From: an uncultured Eubacteriales bacterium
GTDB lineage: Bacteria > Bacillota > Clostridia > Oscillospirales > Butyricicoccaceae
DNA: 12,335 nt
Assembly: GCA_934630445.1 (NCBI GenBank)
Contig: CAKTWY010000069.1
Location: 1 to 12,335 of the forward strand
Direction: 5' to 3'
The notes under the pieces were generated by a model. It was not told the DNA's origin and made no database searches. It was given only the letters and a program-made list of their open reading frames with translations. Made by a program: the position numbers and the translations under genes. This document shows positions 7,227 to 12,335 of this stretch, piece after piece. Positions within the stretch are counted from its first letter, which is position 1; each line of letters starts with the position of its first letter.

Positions 7227-8703
7227 TGTGGCTCAACCCCTGTTCAAATATATTTTTTTCCGTCTTTTCAGGTACAGCGACCGGATAATTGCCGGAAAAA
7301 CATGCGTCGCAGAAGGTGCAGTGCGCGCCGACGGCAATGCGGTTTGTCGCCTCAAGCGACAAAAAGCCCAGAGAATCGACGCCGATCATCTCGCGGATTT
7401 CCTCGACCGAGCGGTTGTGCGCAATCAGCGCCTCCGAATCCGGAATGTCCGTACCGAAAAAGCACGGATATAAAAACGGCGGTGCGGAAATGCGCATATG
7501 TACCTCTGTAGCGCCCGCCTCGCGCAGGAGATTGACGATGCGCGCGGAGGTCGTGCCCCTGACGATGGAATCGTCCACCATGATAACGCGCTTGCCCTTC
7601 ACAGCTTCGGAGAGGGCGTTGAGCTTGATGCGCACCGCCTTTTCACGGCGGTTCTGCCCGGGCTGAATAAATGTACGGGCAATATACCGATTTTTGATCA
7701 GGCCCACGCCATATGGAATACCTGAACATTTTGAATAACCGATGGCCGCGGAAATACCGGAATCCGGCACGCCGATCACGATATCCGCGCCGACCGGATG
7801 CTCGAGAGAAAGATACTTACCCGCTTCATGCCGCGCGCGCTCAACGGACGCACCGTCGATCACGCTGTCCGGACGGGCAAAATAGATATACTCAAACACG
7901 CAGGTAGAGGACTTCGCCTCTACCCCACACATGAGGCTGCGCAGCTTTCCGTCCTCCACAACGACGATCTCGCCGGGACGGACGTCGCGCACAAACTTCG
8001 CGCCCAGCGCGTCAAGCGCGCACGTCTCTGAGGCAAACAGATAGGATTTGCCGATCTGGCCGATGACGAGCGGACGGAAACCGTTCGGGTCGCGCGCGGC
8101 GATCAGCTTTCTCGGGCTCATGACGACCATGGAGTACGCGCCCTGCATATACTGCATCGCAGCTTTGATGGCCTCTTCGATCGAAGTTGTTTTCAGCCTC
8201 TCGCGCACGATCATATATGCGATCACCTCGGAATCGGACGAGGAGTGGAAGATGCCGCCGTTCAGTTCGATCTCGCGCCGCAGCGCCATCGCATTGACAA
8301 GATTGCCGTTGTGCGCGATGGCCAGATTGCCCTTGATATGTCCGATCTTGATCGGCTGCGCATTCTCCCGGCTGGTGCTGCCGGTGGTGGAGTAGCGGCA
8401 GTGGCCGATCGCCATGCTGCCCTTGAGTCCTTCAAGGATCGCGTCGGTAAATACATCCGGCACCAGGCCGCTGTCTTTATGCAGGCTGATGACGCCGTCG
8501 TTGTTGACGGCGATGCCGCACGCCTCCTGCCCGCGGTGCTGCAGGGCAAAAAGCGCGTAATACGTATCGGTAGCCGGGTTCAGATCATCAGACGGGTCGG
8601 CGTAAATGCCGAACACGCCGCACTCCTCGTGCGCTTTATACGGGCTCTCCCCTTTCGGATCAATGGAGATGCCTGATTTGCGGAAGGTAAATTTTTTTCT
8701 CAT
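7219..8703 (-). CDS. purF: Amidophosphoribosyltransferase (glutamine PRPP amidotransferase), Fe-S type
   Basis: PurF makes phosphoribosylamine from PRPP and glutamine, the committed and usually feedback-inhibited step. From ATG 8703 it is 494 residues. This start is chosen because AGGAG lies 5 nt upstream; ATG 8721 has no such site. Cys28 in HEECGVFG is the Ntn glutaminase nucleophile, so a 27-residue propeptide must be removed, longer than the 11 residues of B. subtilis PurF. Other motifs are LQHRGQEACGI (55-65), HNGNLVN (131-137), SSSDSEV (154-160) and the PRPP loop VIMVDDSIVRGTTS (373-386). Cys268, Cys414, Cys465 and Cys468 (in CTFCDACF) align with the four ligands of the Bacillus [4Fe-4S] cluster, so the enzyme is probably oxygen sensitive. 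Confidence 0.98.
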   Translation of the reverse strand: MRKKFTFRKSGISIDPKGESPYKAHEECGVFGIYADPSDDLNPATDTYYALFALQHRGQEACGIAVNNDGVISLHKDSGLVPDVFTDAILEGLKGSMAIGHCRYSTTGSTSRENAQPIKIGHIKGNLAIAHNGNLVNAMALRREIELNGGIFHSSSDSEVIAYMIVRERLKTTSIEEAIKAAMQYMQGAYSMVVMSPRKLIAARDPNGFRPLVIGQIGKSYLFASETCALDALGAKFVRDVRPGEIVVVEDGKLRSLMCGVEAKSSTCVFEYIYFARPDSVIDGASVERARHEAGKYLSLEHPVGADIVIGVPDSGISAAIGYSKCSGIPYGVGLIKNRYIARTFIQPGQNRREKAVRIKLNALSEAVKGKRVIMVDDSIVRGTTSARIVNLLREAGATEVHMRISAPPFLYPCFFGTDIPDSEALIAHNRSVEEIREMIGVDSLGFLSLEATNRIAVGAHCTFCDACFSGNYPVAVPEKTEKNIFEQGLSHNE

Positions 8704-8735
8704 ATCGACTCCTAAAATCAATGATCCGCAGCGCC

Positions 8736-9446
8736 TTATTCGCCGAGCAGACGGTGCAGAATTTCTTTATATGCATCCTCCACGCCGCCAAGGTCGCGGC
8801 GGAAGCGGTCTTTGTCAAGCTTTTCCCCGGTTTTCGAATCCCAGAAGCGGCAGGTATCGGGAGAGATCTCGTCCGCAAGAACGATCGTGCCGTCCGAAAG
8901 CTTGCCGAACTCGAGCTTAAAGTCGATCAGCTCAATACCGAGATCTTTCAGATATGCGCCGAGGATGTCGTTCACCTGAAAGCTGTAGCGCGCGATGGTA
9001 TCGAGTTCTTCCTGCGTGGCGATGCCCATCGCCAGGGCGTGATACTCGTTGATCATCGGGTCGCCGAGTGCATCGTCCTTATAGCAGTACTCAAGAACCG
9101 TGCTTTTCAGCTTCGTGCCCTCCGGCAGACCAAGGCGCTTGGAAAGAGAGCCCGCCGCGATGTTCCTGACAATGACCTCAATGGGTACGATCTTTACCTT
9201 TTTCACGGCCGTCTCGCGCTCGCTGAGCTCCTCGACGAGATGCGTGGGGATGCCGTTTTTCTCCATCAGCTTCATGAGATGGTTGGTGACGCGGTTGTTG
9301 ATGGCCCCCTTGCCGGCGATCGTGCCTTTTTTCAGGCCGTTAAAGGCCGTCGCATCGTCTTTATACGAGACGATATAAACGTCCTCCACATCGGTGGTGT
9401 AGACCTTCTTGGCCTTTCCTTCGTAAAGCATGTCCTTTTTCTGCAT
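8736..9446 (-). CDS. purC: SAICAR synthetase (phosphoribosylaminoimidazole-succinocarboxamide synthase)
   Basis: PurC condenses CAIR with aspartate using ATP, giving SAICAR. The 236-residue length is typical for bacterial monofunctional PurC. Signatures are LYEGKAKKVY (7-16) at the N-terminus, the Gly-rich KGTIAGKGAINNRVTNHL stretch (40-57), VPIEVIVRNIAAGSLSKR (87-104), and LADEISPDTCRFWD near the C-terminus. ATG 9446 has GGAGG 8 nt upstream. It follows purE by 42 nt and precedes the purF start by 32 nt. The PurB lyase that would act on its product is not in the window. Confidence 0.98.
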   Translation of the reverse strand: MQKKDMLYEGKAKKVYTTDVEDVYIVSYKDDATAFNGLKKGTIAGKGAINNRVTNHLMKLMEKNGIPTHLVEELSERETAVKKVKIVPIEVIVRNIAAGSLSKRLGLPEGTKLKSTVLEYCYKDDALGDPMINEYHALAMGIATQEELDTIARYSFQVNDILGAYLKDLGIELIDFKLEFGKLSDGTIVLADEISPDTCRFWDSKTGEKLDKDRFRRDLGGVEDAYKEILHRLLGE

Positions 9447-9488
9447 TGCCTTTTCCTCCCTAATTATGTTCCTGTCTCTTGTGCGGAT

Positions 9489-9983
9489 CTATTTCGAATA
9501 TTCCGCGCGAATGCGCGCATCTTTCGCCGCGACATCTTCTGCCATCTCCAGTTTGAAGGCTTCCAGCTTCTGCGCGAGCGCCGCATCCGAAAGCGCCAGA
9601 ATCTGCGCCGCCAAGATCCCTGCGTTCGCCGCACCGTCAATGGCGACGCATGCCACCGGGATGCCCTTCGGCATCTGCACCATGGAAAGTAAGCTGTCAA
9701 GCCCATCCATCGTCGAAGACTTTACCGGCACGCCGACCACCGGAAGCGTCGTATACGCCGCGATCACCCCCGCCAGATGCGCCGCTTTCCCCGCCGCTGC
9801 AATAATCACACCGACGCCGTCCGACGCCGCGCTTCTGGCAAACTGCTCTGCTGCCGCCGGCGTTCTGTGCGCGGAGATAACGCGTACCTCATATGAAATA
9901 CCAAACTTTGAGAGCATGTCCATCGCGCCCTGCATGACCTTCAAATCGCTGTCGGACCCCATGACAATCGCCGCTTTTTTCAA
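9489..9983 (-). CDS. purE: N5-carboxyaminoimidazole ribonucleotide mutase (AIR carboxylase catalytic subunit, class I)
   Basis: PurE makes CAIR. Class I enzymes rearrange N5-CAIR, which is normally supplied by PurK. The 164-residue protein has MGSDSD (8-13), SAHRTP with His39 (37-42), AAAGKAAHLAG (62-72), GVPVKSSTMDGLDSLLSMVQ (84-103) and an Ala-rich C-terminal helix (NAGILAAQIL). The sequence looks like class I rather than animal-type class II. No purK is seen nearby. The start is taken as TTG 9983, which gives the family-like MKKAAIVMGSDSD. AGAAGG lies 7 nt upstream. An ATG at 9990 falls between this site and the TTG but is out of frame, which is unusual. This is the first enzyme gene of the operon, about 30 nt after a terminator-like hairpin. 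Confidence 0.96.
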   Translation of the reverse strand: MKKAAIVMGSDSDLKVMQGAMDMLSKFGISYEVRVISAHRTPAAAEQFARSAASDGVGVIIAAAGKAAHLAGVIAAYTTLPVVGVPVKSSTMDGLDSLLSMVQMPKGIPVACVAIDGAANAGILAAQILALSDAALAQKLEAFKLEMAEDVAAKDARIRAEYSK

Positions 9984-10014
9984 GTTTCATCCTTCTCCTT
10001 TGCAAACCAAAATC

Positions 10015-10042
10015 AAAAAGGGCGTTTCATAACGAAACGCCC
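10015..10042 (-). terminator. Leader terminator (putative attenuator) before purE
   Basis: A perfect 9-bp stem (GGGCGTTTC / GAAACGCCC on the transcribed strand) has a 5-nt loop and is followed at once by TTTTT and then GATTTT. It has all the marks of a Rho-independent terminator. It lies after the leader promoter and small ORF and only about 30 nt before purE, with no space for another promoter. Full operon expression therefore needs read-through, which suggests regulated attenuation. The regulator is unknown. Confidence 0.85.
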
Positions 10043-10055
10043 CGCGCGGATATGC

Positions 10056-10169
10056 TTATACAGTATACTCGTGCCCGGAAAGGCCATTCCCGGCAAAAAC
10101 AGCGCAACTGCCCCAGCCCATAACGTACATGAACATGATCCCGTTATATTTGAGCTGAAGGTTTCTCAT
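10056..10169 (-). CDS. Candidate 37-residue leader peptide / microprotein upstream of purE
   Basis: I do not recognise this gene. It is an ATG-initiated 37-codon ORF, too short for ordinary ORF calling. A strong ribosome binding site, AGGGGG (10184-10179), lies 9 nt upstream, and it starts about 25 nt after the predicted transcription start. The product has a basic N-terminus (M1, R2, K7), a hydrophobic segment at residues 10-27 (GIMFMYVMGWGSCAVFAG) that could span or dock on a membrane, and a polar tail ending HEYTV. Met codons 12, 14 and 17 are clustered. The TAA stop is 13 nt before the base of the leader terminator, so a ribosome paused at the stop could reach that hairpin. It may be a regulatory leader peptide, a small membrane protein, or a chance ORF across a structured RNA. 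The ribosome binding site and composition favour translation. Confidence 0.5.
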   Translation of the reverse strand: MRNLQLKYNGIMFMYVMGWGSCAVFAGNGLSGHEYTV

Positions 10170-10201
10170 GCCGACGGACCCCCTGCAAAAAATACATTCT
10201 C

Positions 10202-10230
10202 ATTTTATATGAACCGTTTGCACTTTACAA
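10202..10230 (-). promoter_or_regulatory. Sigma-A-like promoter for the leader ORF and purine operon
   Basis: On the minus strand, TTGTAA (10230-10225) and TAAAAT (10207-10202) are separated by 17 nt. An overlapping TATAAA (10209-10204) is an alternative -10 with 15-nt spacing. The local AT richness stands out in a GC-rich window. Predicted transcription would start near 10195, about 200 nt before purE, leaving a long leader. No paired PurR box is obvious. Confidence 0.6.
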
Positions 10231-10242
10231 GAGGAATGCCGC

Positions 10243-10267
10243 AAAAAAGATATTTTCGTCAGATATC
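10243..10267 (-). terminator. Weak terminator candidate after the MATE gene
   Basis: A 5-bp AT-rich stem (GATAT / ATATC) starts within the stop codon of the MATE gene. It has a 9-nt loop and is followed by six T residues on the transcribed strand. The stem is short, so it may only partly stop transcription from the exporter gene before the purine promoter. Confidence 0.3.
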
Positions 10268-11684
10268 AACGAATTTCCGCTTTTTGATGTTGCGTTTTCG
10301 TACCTTTTTTCCCACTGGTTTTCGGCGGAATCCACACGCCTGACCGGCTTCGGTACAGAAACACAGCGCCGCGCAGAAGCCAGTCTGCATACACGCCCAG
10401 CCACACGCCGTACACCCCCATTGAAAGGCACACTCCAAGCAGATACGCGAGCACCACGCGGCATGTCCACATCGTAAAGGTGCCCCAAAGCAGGCTGACG
10501 CGCACATCGCCCGCACCGCGGAAAGCAGACGGGATCAGAAACGCCGCCGGCCAGAACGGGGCAAAGCACGCCGACATCCAAAGAAGGCGCACACTTACCG
10601 ACAGAATCTCCGCCTCACGCGTAAAGATCCTGCACAGCGGCACCGCGAGCGGGAATGTCACAAGTCCAACGGCGACGCTCCATATCAGTGTGACGCGGTA
10701 GAGGTAGCGCATGCAGTCCGCCGTCTTTTGCCTGACGCCTTGCGCCGCCGTGGCGGCCATAATCGGGATAGCCATATACTGCATGACATTGTGCGGGATC
10801 ATAAAAAGCGACTGCACGGAGCTGGCAATCTGGTTTGCGGAGATGGTGAGCGTGCCAAGCCCGGACAGAATCACCTGCACCACGAGCTTACCGCTGTTGA
10901 ACATCATGCTCTCCATGCCTGCCGGCGCGCCGATGCCGAACACCGTGCGCAGCACCTCCCGCTCAAAACGAAAGGCCCGCGGGGCGACAACGCGCACCGC
11001 GCCGCCGGGCAGGACAAGCCGCCCGAGCACAACCGCAGCGCCTGCAAGCCGCGAAAGGAAGATCGTAAGCCCCGCTCCCGCCGCGCCAAAGCCCCCGAAA
11101 CCAAAGGCCCCCACGATCAGCACGTATCCAAGCGCGATGTTCAAGACGTTCATGACCACGCTGGCGTAAAGCGGTGTTTTTCCATCCCCTGCGCCGCGCA
11201 GTACACCGCCCGCCTGAGAAAACAGAAACGCCAGCGGCAGCGACGGCGCGGACCACATCAGGTATGAGACAGAATGTTCCATCACATCGGCCTCTGCCCG
11301 CCCGAACAGGAGCGTAAGAAACTCCCGGTGAAAAACCATCAGCGCCGCCATGATAACCAGCGCGCCCGCAAGACCCGCCGCGCACGCCTGCGACGCTGCG
11401 CGCGCGGCACGGCCGCGCTCCCCCCTTCCATGGAACGCCGCTACTGCCACGGTGCCGCCCGCCGCAAAAGCGCTGAAAAGGTTGACGAGCACATTATTGA
11501 CCGAATCGACCTGCCCCACGCCCGCAACGACCGCGCGGCCGACATTCGCCGCCATCATGGTGTTCACCACACCCATGAGCGCCACGCAGATCTGGTCCGC
11601 CAGATAGGATGCAAAAAGATTATGGAACCTCGCGCGCACATCCTCAGGCACGCGTAAGTAGTGGGCAAACCGCTTTCCAAGCAT
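10266..11684 (-). CDS. MATE-family multidrug/toxin efflux transporter
   Basis: This is a 472-residue hydrophobic protein of the size expected for the MATE family (about 12 transmembrane helices in two six-helix halves). The duplicated RGAGD motif is visible once in each half (163-167 in GGVLRGAGDGKTP and 389-393 in PSAFRGAGDVRVS), as are the N-terminal ADQICVALMGVVNTMMA and the second-half ANQIASSVQSLFMIP segments. Such proteins export cationic drugs, toxins or metabolites using a Na+ or H+ gradient; the substrate cannot be read here. The tail after residue 450 is polar and basic (SGKKGTKTQHQK). The start is ATG 11684, with AGGGGG 8 nt upstream. The gene lies 115 nt after polC on the same strand, and that gap (11685-11799) shows no convincing terminator or promoter, so polC read-through is possible. 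Confidence 0.95.
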   Translation of the reverse strand: MLGKRFAHYLRVPEDVRARFHNLFASYLADQICVALMGVVNTMMAANVGRAVVAGVGQVDSVNNVLVNLFSAFAAGGTVAVAAFHGRGERGRAARAASQACAAGLAGALVIMAALMVFHREFLTLLFGRAEADVMEHSVSYLMWSAPSLPLAFLFSQAGGVLRGAGDGKTPLYASVVMNVLNIALGYVLIVGAFGFGGFGAAGAGLTIFLSRLAGAAVVLGRLVLPGGAVRVVAPRAFRFEREVLRTVFGIGAPAGMESMMFNSGKLVVQVILSGLGTLTISANQIASSVQSLFMIPHNVMQYMAIPIMAATAAQGVRQKTADCMRYLYRVTLIWSVAVGLVTFPLAVPLCRIFTREAEILSVSVRLLWMSACFAPFWPAAFLIPSAFRGAGDVRVSLLWGTFTMWTCRVVLAYLLGVCLSMGVYGVWLGVYADWLLRGAVFLYRSRSGVWIPPKTSGKKGTKTQHQKAEIR

Positions 11685-11799
11685 GATACGCGCCCCCTGC
11701 AGAAAGCCTGACGCCCGCGGCGCCGGCGGGATGAATCTGCCGCTTCGATATGCATTTGCCGCAATCCGGTCCTACGCAAGCCCAGCCCTGGGCCATGTC

Positions 11800-12335
11800 T
11801 CAGAAAAAGGAGACCTGCGTGGTCGCCGGCATATCGTCGAGCGCGCCGCATTTGCGAAGCGCCTCCACCACGGCACTCGATACCTTTCCGCAGCGCATGA
11901 CCATATCATCCACCGATAGAAATTCCCCGTTTTCCCGCTCCTCAACGATACTGTCCGCCGCGCTCTCACCCACGCCCGGCATGGATGTGAAGGGCGGCAG
12001 AAGACCGTCCTCCAGCACGATAAAACGCTTTGAATCCGACCGATAAACGTCGATGGTATAAAACTTAAACCCTCTGCGGTAAAACTCGTGGCAGACCTCG
12101 AGTGTAACGAGCATGTCCTTTTCGGCCGCGGTCGGCTTTTCCAGCTCGTTGATCTCCTTCATTTTGTTTATTATAAACTCATCTCCGCGCGTCATGATCG
12201 ACGCGTCGAATCCGTTCGCGCGGATGGAAAAATACGCGCTGTAAAAGGCGAGCGGGATATGCACCTTGAACCACGCGATGCGAAACGCCATCATGACGTA
12301 GGCCACCGCGTGCGCCTTCGGGAACATGTACTTGA
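11800..12335 (-). CDS. polC: DNA polymerase III alpha subunit, PolC type (C-terminal end only)
   Basis: The frame is open to the right edge, so only about the last 178 of the roughly 1,400 or more residues of PolC are present. The segment KYMFPKAHAVAYVMMAFRIA followed by WFKVHIPLAFYSAYFSIRA is characteristic of the PolC polymerase of Bacillota rather than DnaE. Further on are LPPFTSMPGVGESAADSIVE, a helix-hairpin-helix-like DNA-binding stretch, and a C-terminal tail. The protein ends QVSFF, which resembles the C-terminal sliding-clamp-binding pentapeptide QLSLF of B. subtilis PolC. PolC is the main replicative polymerase of low-GC-lineage Gram-positive bacteria, so this gene is the best taxonomic marker in the window. 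The stop is TGA at 11802-11800. Nothing suggests damage. Confidence 0.96.
   Translation of the reverse strand, partial: KYMFPKAHAVAYVMMAFRIAWFKVHIPLAFYSAYFSIRANGFDASIMTRGDEFIINKMKEINELEKPTAAEKDMLVTLEVCHEFYRRGFKFYTIDVYRSDSKRFIVLEDGLLPPFTSMPGVGESAADSIVEERENGEFLSVDDMVMRCGKVSSAVVEALRKCGALDDMPATTQVSFF

Noticed and set aside
8721..9692. 323-codon plus-strand open frame antisense to purC and purE
   Set aside because: The composition is that of an antisense shadow, and no start signal or family resemblance is seen.
10013..10169. Leader ORF running through the terminator to a stop in the U-tract
   Set aside because: A careful recount at 10080/10081 shows GGCCTTTCC, which puts TAA in frame at 10058-10056. 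The ORF ends before the hairpin at 37 codons.
10011..10201. Known purine-linked riboswitch (purine, PRPP, ZTP or THF) in the purE leader
   Set aside because: I could not find the conserved core sequences of these classes by eye. GC-rich pieces such as CCGGGCA are too short to support a ZTP call. Only a covariance search can settle this.
11685..11799. Terminator between polC and the MATE gene (GCCCA/TGGGC hairpin near 11780-11793)
   Set aside because: The stem is only 5 bp and no T-run follows, so it does not meet the standard for an intrinsic terminator.

Overview
The window looks like chromosomal DNA from a GC-rich member of the Clostridia (Bacillota). The evidence is a PolC-type DNA polymerase III C-terminus, a Bacillus-type Fe-S PurF, strong AAGGAGG-like ribosome binding sites, and the clostridial combination of an archaeal-type PurO IMP cyclohydrolase with a stand-alone AICAR transformylase. 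I cannot place it to genus. No mobile element, tRNA, rRNA or CRISPR array is visible, and all internal genes look intact.

Layout, left to right. Positions 3-1052 (+) hold the 3' two thirds of a DEAD-box RNA helicase with a DbpA-like RNA-binding domain. It converges on a Gfo/Idh-family oxidoreductase (1226-2179, -), with a strong bidirectional hairpin terminator between them. Positions 2330-9983 (-) are one compact purine operon, read right to left: purE, purC, purF, purM, purN, purO, stand-alone purH (AICAR transformylase), purD. The genes overlap by a few bases or lie 4-73 nt apart. A 12-bp hairpin terminator (2201-2228) follows purD. Upstream of purE is a 282-nt leader region. Further right are a MATE-family exporter (10266-11684, -) and the 3' end of polC (11800 to the right edge, -).

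The purine genes cover most of the path from PRPP to IMP: PurF (first committed step), PurD, PurN, PurM, PurE, PurC, then AICAR formylation and IMP ring closure. The last two steps, usually done by one bifunctional PurH, are here split between an AICAR transformylase that lacks the cyclohydrolase domain and a PurO-family cyclohydrolase. PurL/S/Q, PurB and PurK are not in the window.

The most interesting region is the purE leader. A sigma-A-like promoter (10202-10230) is followed by an untracked 37-codon ORF with its own ribosome binding site and one hydrophobic segment. Then comes a perfect 9-bp hairpin with a U-tract, only about 30 nt before purE. There is no room for a promoter after that hairpin, so the whole purine operon should be transcribed through it. 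This implies an attenuation or antitermination control that matches no riboswitch class I can recognise by eye.
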